Shown: positions 10,435 to 22,190 of the stretch, one piece after another
Numbering within the stretch: the stretch's first letter is position 1
Layout: each line of letters opens with the position of its first letter
Origin: Cordylochernes scorpioides
Lineage: Eukaryota > Arthropoda > Arachnida > Pseudoscorpiones > Chernetidae
DNA: 64,000 nt
Reading direction: 5' to 3'
NCBI GenBank assembly: GCA_030710605.1
Contig: CP092879.1
Span: forward strand, 21,894,801-21,958,800
Program-made: the position numbers and the translations under genes
Notes under the pieces: generated by a model
The model's input: the letters and a program-made list of their open reading frames with translations, nothing else
Told to the model about the DNA's origin: nothing
The model's database searches: none

Positions 10435-10680
10435 TTACAGGGCCTCCCGTCTGGAATACCCTCGCTCCAGCCACGCTAAAAGCGTCGAAACTACGGTGTC
10501 AGATCGGTTACCCAAGGTCGCGCCGTTATACCCCAGGTTATACGGCATGGCTAAAACAAATCCCCCATCCTGAATAAAATTCAATCTATACCTCTTCGTT
10601 TCCTCTAATGAGGAGAAGTTTTGTGGGTTTTCTGGTCTGATCATAACCTCCCACAACCTTCCAGTCTGAGAATCGAGATA
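10435..10680 (-). pseudogene. Conserved element frame: LWEVMIRP block, copy A
   Basis: The minus frame begins near SQTGRLWEVMIRPENP and continues FSSLEETKRYRLNFIQDGGF and NRSDTVV. Element B encodes SQTEGLWEVMIRPKS, FSSLEGTERYQVNF and NRSDIVV at 22190-21805. After NRSD the A frame is shifted by one base; the next frame gives a peptide that continues to match B. Conservation of peptide across indels argues for past coding. I do not recognise the family. No signal peptide or metal-binding motif is visible. Confidence 0.45.
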
Positions 10681-13155
10681 TGATCATTATCTACGATTCT
10701 TAAAATTCAAGTTGATATAAATAACAAAGAGTACTTTATTACCCTAGTAATAGAAATTAAAAAAAATTTATACTCCTCCAGAAGGAGACCTAACAAAAAT
10801 GGAGCGAATATTTTCCTAACAATAGAGTTTTTACAGTCCTGTGAGGCTATCGTTCCTAACAAATAAAGAAATCAAAATTGAAAATCGAACCTATTAATTC
10901 CCTACACTATTCTAATATGCCTTTGGTCTAACAGTATAATTGTTTCTATCCTTGGACACATTCACTAAGATTTCCCATTCATTCAATTTCATTCGCATCT
11001 TGCACATAAACTAAAGCTAGAAACTACTATAAAAGCCAAAGCACTTCTATCGTCAATGTTAACATTTACTCTAACTATTACTAATCTCCAGGACTAAATG
11101 TGAAATCAAATAAAATAATAAAATTAAAACAAATTGGGAACTAAAGCCCTAGGTTACTCAAAAGAAAATGCCTCTGTACAAGCTCTATATATACTAATAC
11201 TTTATACTCGATAAATGAATGTTAATAAAATGGTTAACAATTCTAAATAATCTGAAAGCTAACCTACCTAAAAAAAATGTAATTTCAAAAACTGCCCTTG
11301 CTTTGACACTAAGTGACTATTCACGACAATTCTATAAAGACACACAAATTATAATGGCGAATAAAGGACCATTAAACGTGACACCGCATAAAAGCGGATT
11401 GAGTCACTCCCCTAGCCACCGTGGGTGAAGTCACTATCTTCTTACTTCATCGTGCGTCTGTCCCCTTTGCAGTAGTCCGACCCCAACACTCTATTGAAAG
11501 ATGGATTTATAGGGTTTATGATTCACTACCCAACACTAACATTCTCAAGTGCTTTCCAAGGATCGACTACGGTCTGGGCCTACTTAACTTCTACCCCTGG
11601 CTTAGGGTCTCTATACTTCACAACTTTACTCTGAAAGATTGACCTTTCATGTCCTCATTAGAAACCTATTTCAAAGCTACTACCTGAAGGCCAGGGATTA
11701 TAGGGTTTCTGAATTACCCAACACAAGCCATAGGATGCCTATTAGGTTTGTTATTTTAGACATATCCCCCCTCTAAGTTGTGATTTCCTACACCTTCCTT
11801 CATCTATTACTCCCGATAATAACCAAAAATTCAGATTTATACTAAATAATTAATTCACAATGGTATACATTATTCTCACTGGTCTTTGAAACTCGGGGTT
11901 TAACAAGAAATAGTTTGTATAGAAAAAAAAATCCTAATGAAGTTCTACTTAAAAAAAAAAAAAGGTTTTTAAATGAAAAAAAAAAAAAGGTTGAAATCTC
12001 TAAACTTCTCATTCTATCGAGCTGATTCTCCGTACACACTTCAAAATCCTGGTTAGTGGCGACAGTCTAAGCAGAATTTACACTGTGTGGGCCTTTTCAC
12101 CCTTGTAGACCTGCGTAAAGTTAAACTGTTCACACTAACTCTGTCAACTTCCCCTCGTCTCATTACTTCTGAGTTCGCTCTGGTTCTATTGTTGGATAAA
12201 ATTGTAACATAACAATAAAAAGAAACTAAAATTTTCCTAAATCATATCCTGACAGGTTGTACAAGCTCTTCAGAACGGTGTGTCATATTAAAACAAGGTT
12301 GTGAGACGACTCTTAATTATATACTATACTAAAAATGAGGCTGAGCCAATTCTACACTAGGAGAACACGAAAACCCAAGATGTCGTCCTTGTAGCGAGCA
12401 TGGAGCCCTATCACAAACCCGAAGTGCAAGAACAGACTGCCTAAGGTCTTGTGACCGACTAGTAAGCAGCGGGATGACGTTCCTCGTGTTGAGGGAGCGA
12501 TGTCAGGAGGACAGAGTTTCCTGGTATTCCCTCTTATCTGGCACGACCGGTCGGGGTGAACAGTCGCGTCACATGAAAGGAGGAAATATCTGAGTTCCCC
12601 CCTCTTGCTCTAACTGTTGGGTCGATTTGGCTCATGTAAATAGTAACTCTTATACTATATCTAAAATCTCTCATATAACTTATTAAATAAAACGGTGTAA
12701 AAACGGTGTTCTATACAAGGATAAGGTTGTGACAATTTTCTCTAAATGACACACTAATATTAAAACAAATTGTGAAGATCTTTAAAGATGGCAACAAACA
12801 CTACAGTAAGGTTGTGAGACGGTATTCTGCACAAAGACAAGGTTGAGACAAATAACACACAAACCCTGAAACATGGTGTTAAAGCTCCTTTCAACACTTA
12901 GCACTAGAACACATGTTTAAAAAAAAAAAACTGCAAACTGTTTAAAGTTCACCATAACACTAAGACATATTTGCTATTTAATATATAACCTAATATTGTA
13001 ATTAATAAAGACCTATCTATATTAAATAGTGTATACTGTTGCCGAAACTTATGTAAATCAGCTTACACAAACCCCCAGTGCATAATATGTCTTATTTTAA
13101 AAGAAATAGTTCTATCGAGGCGATATTGCGGTCGACAGCTACGCTTTATACATTA

Positions 13156-13470
13156 AATGTACTTTCTTCCATCAATCTTTATCTACTATTTACAAAACCC
13201 TTTATCCAACTTTTTTTTCAATTCTTTCTCTTTCAACATCTTTCTGCATCTTTCTATCTCTTCCTCATCAACATTCAACGCTTTCTCACTCCTTCATCAT
13301 CCTTCATCATCCTCAACGCCTTTCAACTTACTTCCATCACATCTCTCTTCAACGCCTTCAACACATTTCATCTCTTATTCATCACCTTATAACACAGTTC
13401 AACGCCTTTTTCATCATATTTCATCGCCCTTCCATCACTTTCAACACCTCTTTCATCCCTCTGAAGTCTC
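13156..13470. repeat. Pyrimidine-rich degenerate repeat, element A
   Basis: The plus strand is dominated by TTCAAC, TTCATC and CTTTC words. This keeps two overlapping frames open (13078-13392 and 13157-13519) without a plausible protein. The equivalent tract in element B is longer (24030-24810). Both end in GAAACCCGTCATCGGGA, so the tract is a conserved part of the element. Confidence 0.6.
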
Positions 13471-14118
13471 TTCGAAACCCGTCATCGGGATCTGGATCCC
13501 GATCTATTATCACTCTTAATTTTGAACTACTCTATTCCAACAGCCTATGACCTTTAAGCTTTATAACTCCATATACACTCGGCGGGGTAGTTACCTTGTT
13601 AAGAAAACCTATAATGTCATAGATCATTTAGAGAGAGAACATAACAAATTTGTGCGAATAGTTTGCTTCAACTATTGTTTGTAAGCCTATTAAACTCGTT
13701 CTCTCTAGGTTGGCTCACTCATTAGTCTTCGATTTTTTTTTTCATTCAATGGTCATATTGAGTCCACATGGGTGCTAAACATAAACTGTATCAAAATGGT
13801 GTAGTTTTCTAGTTTTCGAATTATATGACAGTTAAAAAAAAATTCTGGAAATATCTCGCACTGGCTACTATTAAAAAAATTGAATGGGGTACAACTCCGA
13901 TCTTACAGGATACCTCATGGCTCATAGAATTGAATCGCTCATTTCTCACTAAAATATTCACACAGGTATGGAGGTCTCTAGTGGTTCTATAGCTATTGGT
14001 CAACTAAATTAATTGGTGGCAGAAATTGAAGTTAGTTTAAAGGCTCATGTGCTGTTTTGTCATGCGTCTTTATGTCATCTGCACAGGAAAGTGTCGCCTC
14101 AAGGACCTAATTCTGGGA

Positions 14119-14421
14119 CTAACATCCGCTGCACATTTCAGGAAGGAGTGGTCGTCCATACAATAGCAAGATATCATTTTGCTGCCAATGTACAATGTTG
14201 AGCATTTTCCATGTCGTCATTTTGTCGATCCCCAATCTTCTAGGGTGTTTCTTTAAGCATTTCTCGATGTCATTTAATGCTCCATGCGATCCCGCCCGGC
14301 ATTCAATAAGTAAGTATTTGATCGTACCACCTCCAGGAGACCATCCCATTGCGGCCGAATCATTTCCACCCAACTTATAACGCCGTCCATATCGCGTAAT
14401 TGAAATTAGTGTAAAACTCAA
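14119..14421 (-). pseudogene. Conserved element frame: LISI..RRYK block, copy A
   Basis: A 100-codon minus frame reads TLISITRYGRRYKLGGN, then GTIKYLLIECRAGSHGALND and KKHPRRLGIDKM. Element B around 25860-25620 gives QLISIAAMRRYYKSGE, TIDILLNTGRDS and SDALKYLGDDK in the same order with breaks. Upstream (14422-14800, minus) the similarity continues, for example SGSRCHCKYSG in A against SGSRYHCGIYK in B. The function is unknown. Confidence 0.45.
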
Positions 14422-15830
14422 AGAATAAGACCTTAATCTCTTAATTCTTTACTAATTTCAGTTGGCTCAACGTAAATCTTCTCAATTATTATCTTAGTAC
14501 AGTGGCGTGACATGTCACACTTCTTCTAGTTCTTTCGCAAGCTCGATTAATCCCAGTGAAAGCCCGTCCAGGCGTCAATCCCGTGCTAACCCGTCATGCA
14601 TGACTTCAAATTTGGAAATTATTAGACCTGAATATTTGCAGTGGCATCTGCTTCCACTGAAAGTATTTAAGACACAAGGCTGCCTCTTTAAATCACTGTC
14701 TTTACTCCCACATGCCTGTGTAAACTTTAACCATGACCTTATCAATTCTCAAAATTCTGCCTATCGAGTATCCTGAGAATCAATGTTTTTCTTGTCTACG
14801 GCGGATTAACACAATAATTGTTCCCTAGAGTTATCTGCGTCGAGTGGTCGGTCTGTACTACTAATTCTCCACTCTAACTCCAGGATTCCTTTATCTACTC
14901 AGGCTGTTCAAAATTTTTCAAGACAGTTGTTCAAAACTCCAATGATAATCTGCTAAATTTCGATAATTATTGAAATTCTCATTAAACAGACTAACTACAC
15001 CTTCCTGACACAGAAGTGTCCAGTATCAAGATATGGCGTACTGCCCATTTCTTCATTTGATGACTGTGTCAAATTACAGCTGAAGAAACATACTAAGCAT
15101 ATAACTGGTTTAAATTTCATGTAATCTCATCATGCCTTCTGCTGGCAAATATTTACTGTAAAATTCAATACTATCAAGATGGTTTTATTTGTCTTCATCC
15201 AAAAAAAAAATGTTTCAGAAATAGAATCTTGGAAATCTCTACTAAGGACAAAAATTATACATTTGTCAATTCAGGATAACCTTCCCTTGTCAGAGTGTAT
15301 ACAGGATATTTAAGATCATATGCAGTTGGAGGCATCATGAGAAAAAGAAAAAAAAAAAGTCGGTTCCCTGACGCGTCTTTTTATGGTGATCAAATTTCTC
15401 TCTTCACGGGTACGCTAACTGGATCTTCAATTCTATTTTCACCTTAAGGCTCATATATCTGGATGCACAGGCTAGTATGATTTGATAGAAAGCGCTATTA
15501 AAATGAAGTTAAGATATTTGTATCCAGCAATAATTATCAGAACTCACCTCTGCTGTGAGAAAATTATATCAGAGCTATGATGAAAAAAAAAATGCTAAGT
15601 CATTTCAGTAGGCTACTGTAAAACACTGATCACCGTTCTAAATTTGAACCATGGGAAATCCAACCTCATTTCTCATACTGTATATAATAATTTGAGAAAG
15701 TAAAATAAAGAAATTGTAATCAATGGTGCTCGCAACAGAATTCAAAATGATTGAGACACAGAACATTATAAATAATGTCCAGCAAGCAGGATACCAAACC
15801 ATCTTTATATTACAACATTTCCACAAAATA

Positions 15831-16640
15831 TCTATAGGGCGATATGTTACATTCCATACTCACAAACATCTATAACAATAGCCAACTACTTAAGAAACTC
15901 TGGCATCCAAACGTATTACTGTAATTCCCTTAACATAGGCTCCACCATAAAAGTCCGCTATCTAAAATAATCCTACTATCATAAAACCCACTAACCAAAA
16001 CAGAGAATAAAAGGCAATATATTCCGTAGAGTGTAACAGCTGCCAAGTAATACGCAGGGGAGACAGGAAGGAGAGTCAGCAATAGAATATATGAACATAG
16101 ACGCAACGTTATTAATCAAGACAATAGGTCTCCAATTTTCCAATACTGCACAGGAACAGGTCACACTTTCGCATTAGGAGAACCTAGAATACATTACAAT
16201 AACATAAACAGCAAATATCAAAGGCTTATAATTGATTTTCTATTATTCAGAAAACACAATAGCATTAATAGAAAATAGATTTGCCCGAAACATATAACAC
16301 AATATATCCTAGTACCAGCTAATAATATCAACAATAATATAAGTAACTTATATGTAATAGCCAATAACTATTATAAAACTACTTAAATAATAGAATTTCT
16401 AACCTATAAGATAATTCATAGAATATAGCAAACAATAGTAGAATATGTGTAATACCTTAATCAAAAAAAATATGTCTTAAGAAAACAAATAATATGCAAA
16501 ACTTTCTAATGTATATATATATATGTACATAGAATCATAATAGTTTTAGCATCAGGCGACGTTATATTTTCTTGATATATTGTATATGTTTCTCCTGTAG
16601 AAGGGCGGACAAGCTCGAAAGCTCGAGAAGACCAGAATAA
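15831..16640 (+). pseudogene. Decayed PLE C-terminus with GIY-YIG remnant
   Basis: Plus-strand peptides recur in two frames: GIQTYYCNSLN near 15905, VECNSCQ near 16030, then EHRRNVINQDN, FQYCTGTGHTF, EPRIHYNNINSKYQRLIIDF and HNSINRK (16093-16278). These align in order with the C-terminal GIY-YIG domain of the PLE at 47957-50022 (VYSVSCNDC, NTGHSF, YNNISNKYQRLIIE, NSINRH). The Y-I-G triplet itself is mutated and there are stops. It is followed by a PLE-type 3' end with a hammerhead-like fold. It lies inside element A and is on the opposite strand. Confidence 0.75.
16586..16632 (+). ncRNA. Hammerhead-like fold with CTGTAGA core
   Basis: Stem I is strong: TTTCTC before the core pairs with GAGAAG after the predicted cleavage site. 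Stem II is formed by GGGC..GCTC and is followed by GAAA and GCTC. The core box is CTGTAGA instead of CTGANGA, so the invariant A6 is a T. The same deviation (CTGTCGA) is seen in the PLE ends at 46950-46990 and 57727-57768. Confidence 0.45.
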
Positions 16641-16965
16641 AAGATACTCATCCCCATAGACGTTTTACTTTGATATCAGAAATCAATGATAATATTAAGG
16701 TTTTGCCACAAACAATGTGAATCGTAAAAGACAGCGGCGAGAGATGCGGTATACACCGCCTCAACATAACTTTCATTGCCTGATAAAATGCCAGTGAAAT
16801 GGAAAGCATAAATTAAAATTCACGATTTATAATAGACTGTTAATCTCAGGATGCGTGGACTACTTCACCAACACTTAAAAATAGTATGGCTTTTCATTAG
16901 GTATATATTTCTAAAGTATAGGGGAAGAAACATATACTAAATTCGAGCCCCGCGGCGGGCGACAT
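16641..16965. other. Element A leader and primer-binding side
   Basis: Non-coding. On the minus strand the bases just inside the LTR read ATGTCGCCCGCCGCGGGGCT, a degraded match to the TGGCGCCCGTCGCGAGGC of element B. No start codon or gag-like frame follows within 300 bp. Confidence 0.5.
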
Positions 16966-18612
16966 TGTTGGGTTCCCGGTTTGGATAGTTGAAAAGGGAG
17001 GATACACGATGTGACTTATTAAAAGTTTCCTTACTTAAGTATATATATATATATAGCAATTTAGGCCAACAACCCCATGTATATAACCCGCAGCAAGACC
17101 TTAATGTTGTATAATAGCAGCACAGCTGTCAGTGATGCACTATCGGCATATGTCTTTACATCATCACATGTAATGCAATTTGTGCAAACAGGATAAATAA
17201 AATAAATAAAAAAAGAAAAGGGGGGAAAAACTCTGTAATTGATTAAGAGTTGAGCTAAAGCAAGGATCGAGCATATAATATTGTCAGAACAATGGTCTAA
17301 AGATGGAAACAGCCGCGACACTATTATACAATTTCATCAGACAACCCATGAAATCGTTATTAAATTGGGCAATCTATAAAACACTGAAACACAGACACTC
17401 GCGGCAATGTATGTGGCCGGTAATTTATGGGAGACTTGATTATTAGTAACATTCCCTTCAAATAGGTAAGAAACATACAACATTTCATTTAAACAGTGGG
17501 AATAGCACCATAAGGCAAATTATGTATGAAATAGGTAACAGAGGAAACAAGAAAATTTCTCTAGATATTTATTTAAATATCTTAAAATTTGGGAACATGT
17601 CTATACTGACGAGATATGCTATTTACATAGTAAAATTTAGATAGAGGTGACCTGAAGTTACTTTATAGCCCTTTAGGGCCCATGCGAAATCTAGGTTGGC
17701 TACTACACAAAAGGGGGGGGGGGGGGGAAGGCGCTAAGTCATAATGACAAATGGCTTACCTTTTCTCGAAAGTGCCGGCAAAGGTCTGGTCTCCTGTCTG
17801 CAGACAGTCCTTTCACTGAGCGACTCCGATCGAATCCTGCCTTTTGGCAAAGAACCTTCTTTTATTCATCTCTCTCTCCATTTTCATTCGCCGAAAGAAA
17901 CACCAATCAAAATGGCCAACGGCTCCAGTATCAATTTCATAGACGCCCCAGGCCTCATCAAAATAGAACATATAGTATTACCAAAACAAAAAATCTAAAG
18001 AGAGAAACAGCCACGGCACTAGTGTAAGATTTCAGACTCCAGGCCTCTTCCATCAAAATAGAACATATAGTATTACCAAAACAAAAAAAATCTAAAGAGA
18101 GCAACAGCTACGGCGATAGTGTAAAATTTCAGACCCCAGGCCCCCCCTTCCACATGGATTGAAATACCATCCTCCCTTTTTCTCGGGACGATATATATAT
18201 ATCGCCCCCCCTCCGTCTTAGCTAAAATCGACACAGGCCCCTTTTCACTTGAACTGTAATATAACGCCTTCCTTTCTCGGGGAGGATATTTTATAAGGTT
18301 CAGTCTTTAGAGATCTTCCTTCTCCATTTTCCCTTTTTTTTTTTTTTTTTTTCTGGTCACCTTTACCTAAATTTTTGGTGAGGGGAATATATGTACATAT
18401 GAAACAACAGTTTCCAGCTCGGATGTCTCTGGATGTCTTCTTCTTTACCAGGCATCAGCTTTCGGCATGGAAGTCTGGTGTCACCAAGTGTCTAAGTTTC
18501 TGGGCAAAAAAAATGGTCTGTAAGTCTATGTGGGAGGGAAGCCATGTATCCATTTGATTTGATTATACATACGCCTTCTGTTGGGGTATGGTTACAAAAA
18601 CGTGCCCCAACA
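16966..18612 (-). repeat. Element A LTR, right copy (5' LTR)
   Basis: 1647 bp, starting TGTTGGGTTCCC and ending GTGCCCCAACA. It is near-identical to 6839-8483, which indicates a recent insertion. ACCT follows at 18613-18616. Promoter elements would lie on the minus strand; I cannot place a transcription start from sequence alone. Confidence 0.92.
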
Positions 18613-18616
18613 ACCT

Positions 18617-19685
18617 TTCAAACTTACATTTGTAAGTAGTCCTAAGTAGATATAAAATTTATTCCCTTTAGGAGATTCTAAAACCTCATGCAAAAAATAT
18701 GAATTTACCTGGTAAATAAAACCAAGAATATGTCCTTTGACAAATAAAAACCTGCCCTTACGGCCCATCTCAAAAATTAATAAAGAAATTAATTAACATA
18801 CCAATTTCCTCTAGACGCCAGAGCTCCTTTAAGATCGTCCTCTCCGTCGGCACCCCGTCAAGACTAACTGACCATTACCCGTCTTTTGAAAATCACGCCC
18901 CAAAAAAAAAAAATCGTCATCTCCTTACAGAGTAAAAAAAATTAATTTAATTTTCCTAGAATATTTAAAATATTAAGAAATAAAGAAAATATTCTTTTTA
19001 AAAGAATATTTAAAAATAATAATAAAGATAATAAAATATAAATGTTTAAAAAAATTATATAGTAATTTCTTCTTTAAGAAATTTAAAATAACGGGACATA
19101 CCCATTTCCCTGGATATGTATGTGATCGACTTTATTCATTTTAGAATAAAATAAATACTAAAGGTAAACTATATTATTTTTTTATTAAAAGATAATTCGG
19201 ATTAGTAATAAAATAATAAAATCTCACATGTTTGCCCCTTTGAGAAATTTATATAGTAATTTCTTCTTTAAGAAATTTTAAAATAAGGAAATATATCCAA
19301 CCTAACTGGATATGCTAGTAATTGGCTTTATTCACTTTAGCATAAAGAAAAAATAAATTTAGAAAATTCTCGAAATGGTAATATAACCTTTTGGACGTTT
19401 CATCTTGCATAAAAGAAAAGAATGATTGGCATTATTTCACATATTCACATATATACATAGTTTGTACACCCTCCTCTGGACCTCTCTGCAATGGGCTTCG
19501 GGATCCTTGGACAGGGCCAATGTCATCTCCAGCTGGGTGTCTTCCCCGGCCTCTGGTCTTTAAAGGCATAGGTGTCATCTCCACCTTTCTGGACAACAAA
19601 CATTTTCGGCAAGACACTGTGTATACATATGATGTAAATGTTTACATCATTGTTGGGTCTATTTTGTGAAAAATCTGGCCCAACA
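18617..19685 (-). repeat. Element B left LTR, inner part
   Basis: It continues B's left LTR after element A and matches 37666-38542. It is about 192 bp longer than its partner. The extra segment (about 19056-19249) lies between two copies of TAGTAATTTCTTCTTTAAGA, whereas the right LTR has a single copy. The end is a GC-richer block (19440-19620), then CCCAACA. Confidence 0.9.
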
Positions 19686-19703
19686 ATTCCTCCCCTGCCA
19701 GAG
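19686..19703 (-). promoter_or_regulatory. Polypurine tract of element B
   Basis: The minus strand reads CTCTGGCAGGGGAGGAAT and is followed at once by the LTR start TGTTGGG. It is equivalent to the tract at 8484-8500 in element A. Confidence 0.7.
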
Positions 19704-20214
19704 TGAAAAATGTGTTTATTCCAATTTAGATCTGCTCATGCTCTATGATAAATATGATTTTGGAAGAAATGTATTTTTTTACGATACCAGTATATGCAAT
19801 CACCGACACTCAGGCAAAGGGGAAACAAACGGGCCATGGTACCTAGGACAGGTTAACTCATAGTAATATTGAAAGGAAATCTTATCTTACCATTTAATGG
19901 GCAAAATACTAAGCCCATCTTTCGTTGTCTGTACGCCGGAGGGTTCGGCCTAGTTGTGAGGTGAATCCACACGTTCCCAGCCGCAGTCCCTATAGGTGGA
20001 GATGGGGAAGTGGTCTATACCCAGATTCTGTACAAACAGACCCTTAGACCGTCCTAGATAAACATAATCATATGGGCGCCAAGGAATTGTGCATGTAAAA
20101 TTTAGATATGTCCAATTCCTAAAACACATCTAAAAAAAAAATTATTAACTCTATATGATGAGATACATAAAAAAAAAGGTTATACAAGGTTATATAAGAC
20201 AAAATTAAATAGAC
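19704..20214. other. Element B, non-coding 3' internal region
   Basis: A short frame (19666-19863) has no known motif. GGGCGCCAAG at 20074-20083 and the following TCCAATTCCTAAAACAC are shared with element A at 9000-9055. I see no gene. Confidence 0.5.
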
Positions 20215-20990
20215 CTATTCGATCAAATAATAATAATAATAGGGTAAACAGAAATGACGTGGATATATGAGGTATACTATGATACATAAAAATTTTTTAA
20301 ATGAATATATGCTATACGTAGAAGGGAAAAGACTTGATATATATAGGATATACAATGATAAACAAATAAACATATAAGCTGTGGTTAAACTTTTCATTCA
20401 GTACATTAGTCTGAAGATGGTAACAACGCTGTTACCGAAATGTCACACACTATCTATTTATTTTGGAATCGGCCTCGTTATCTTGTTTTTATAGTCTATA
20501 ACTCAAACTGTGCCCTATCTATATATAAACATACATGAATATAATAAGAAAGGAAATATACATGGTGGATGGTATATATTAAATGAGTAAATACTATCTC
20601 AGGGTAATAAATATGCTGAAATTTGGATGAATATGATATATAGGAAGGAAATAACGTTGATATGGGAGATACATTATGATAATAAACAAAATATATATAT
20701 ATATATATACGCTGTAGCTAAACTTATTTAATGCATTTTGTCTGAGGATGGTAACAACGTTGCTACTAAAATGTCACACATCATTTATTTGCATTTGGTC
20801 CTGATATCTTACGTCTATAATCCAAATTGTGCCTTATATATATATATAAATATACATGAATATAATAAAAGAATTGATACATGGTAAATGGTATTACTGA
20901 ATAGATAATATAACGAAGAAATAAATATGCACTGAGGATCATGGGCATTTCGCGAGTATTTCAAAAATTACAAGTATTACTTAAAAGTTT
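20215..20990 (+). repeat. Tandem ~322-bp repeats with hammerhead-like boxes
   Basis: Two full units and a partial one run in direct order. Each includes an AAAC..CTGTGGTTAAACTT or CTGTAGCTAAACTT stretch, a CTGARGATGGTAACAACG box (20411 and 20731), CACACA, and a tail like CCAAATTGTGCCTTAT (20500-20520 and 20820-20840). Tandem PLE terminal repeats look like this. The units are embedded in element B with no PLE ORF nearby. Confidence 0.6.
20405..20450 (+). ncRNA. Hammerhead-ribozyme-like motif (family i)
   Basis: The core CTGAAGA (20411-20417) fits CTGANGA. Stem II is a perfect GGTAAC/GTTACC with loop AACGCT. GAAA is at 20437-20440, then TGTC and ACACAC. Stem I is weak (AGT with ACA). The second unit at 20731 has TAAA in place of GAAA and is probably dead. 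Confidence 0.5.
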
Positions 20991-21804
20991 GTTCTTACTA
21001 ACTTGTCACTGGGAGTGTTTGTCTGACGTGTTCTCCGCCTCTCTTAACCGTGATGAAAAAGAAAATAGAAAAGGAAAATCTTGGTAGTCAGTATTTCATT
21101 AAACCAGATTATTTCCAAAGTCATCTTATCTGGGTGACAATCTTACTTCTCTTTGTCTCTAGTCGAACACTGCTGTTAACTTCTATTATACATTGTTTCG
21201 CTTATCCATAGAATGTGTACTCATATTTTTAACCAATAAATTCACTTTAATAAAATACATAAATTAACCTCGAAGGAATAAATGATAATGACTAACCTAG
21301 GTCTAACTTCTACCTTGCGATATATCTTCTTACACTTTAGTTCCTAATACCTCTCTGTAATCTGACCCCTTGTCCCAAAAAATATATATAAATAAACTTA
21401 CTGTTCTGGGCTACTTCTCAGCCAAAAAAAAAATTGATACTCAATCTTCCCTTAAAATTTTCTCCTTCTTCAAGTCTGGAATACTGGCCTGTTCTGGCAA
21501 TCTACTCTGAAGTTCATTTTGGTGTCCTACTAATTTAAACTTTGTCTTAACATAGAACGAGTTATCCTCGTGAAAAAAAATCTACTTATTAATTGGTATT
21601 TATACTTGAACTCGTTCTAACTAAACGTATGGTAGACAATAGTCTTTATTAGGTGATTAACTTTTGCTAGCCTGGGGCGATATAAAACACAAAGAATCTG
21701 GACAGTCCATCTGTCACTTTACTAACTGGTACCTAAAATCTGTAGACGGAATCGCCTCGCCTAATTGTAACTTGTCTCTTATATGCCCTAATTGTTAACT
21801 CTCA

Positions 21805-22190
21805 TTAGAAACCCCCTTTAGACTTTGACTTAGAAACAAGGAGTTTTAGGGAATTCGCTTTTACCCACAACATGTTCCAAGTTTGTCCATAGAGGATTGG
21901 TTCCAAGCTGCGCAATATATAGAAGAGCATCCAACGTGCCGATCCTTCCCAACCTCCCGTCTGAATCACCCTCATCTCAGCCACGCTTGAAGCGTCGTAA
22001 ACTACGATGTCAGATCGGTTATCCGAGGTTTGTCGCTGTGCACTTAGCTTGCGACATCGGCAACTAAATCCCCCACCTAGCACAAAGTTCACCTGATACC
22101 TCTCCGTTCCCTCTAATGAGGAAAAGAATTGCAGGCTTTTTGGTCTGATCATAACCTCCCACAATCCTTCAGTCTGAGAATCGAGACATG
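21805..22190 (-). pseudogene. Conserved element frame: LWEVMIRP block, copy B
   Basis: The minus frame reads SQTEGLWEVMIRPKS, FSSLEGTERYQVNF, NRSDIVVYDASSVAEMRVIQ and RWMLFYILRSLEPILYGQ before it is lost. It is the longer of the two copies (about 128 codons from the upstream stop). It matches element A at 10435-10680. Homology is between two elements only and the family is unknown. Confidence 0.45.

Larger units (their letters stand above)
9551..15830 (-). other. Element A, decayed internal coding region
   Basis: The stretch aligns in patches with element B 20990-26500. Clear matches are 10440-10690 with 21950-22210, 11090-11180 with 22575-22690, 13020-13500 with 23860-24850 and 14010-14860 with 25480-26290. 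On the minus strand, matching peptides appear in both elements across frame breaks. This suggests a shared ancestral protein-coding region in element sense. I could not recognise gag, protease, RT, RNase H or integrase. Confidence 0.5.
6839..18612 (-). mobile_element. LTR element A, nested in the LTR of B
   Basis: An 11.8-kb element with LTRs at 6839-8483 and 16966-18612, flanked by ACCT (6835-6838 and 18613-18616). LTR ends are TGTTGGG and CCCAACA. Minus orientation follows from the polypurine tract beside the left LTR (minus strand GGCAGGGGGAGGAT) and a degenerate primer-binding site beside the right one. The uninterrupted target is present in the window at 37662-37665, in B's other LTR, so the insertion is proven. 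The interior has no intact ORF above about 125 codons and no recognisable RT. Confidence 0.92.

Noticed and set aside
13078..13519. Overlapping frames of 104 and 120 codons, and 243 and 202 codons at 23987-24718
   Set aside because: A pyrimidine-rich repeat lacks stop codons on that strand; two overlapping frames are open at once with low-complexity S/F/H/L content.
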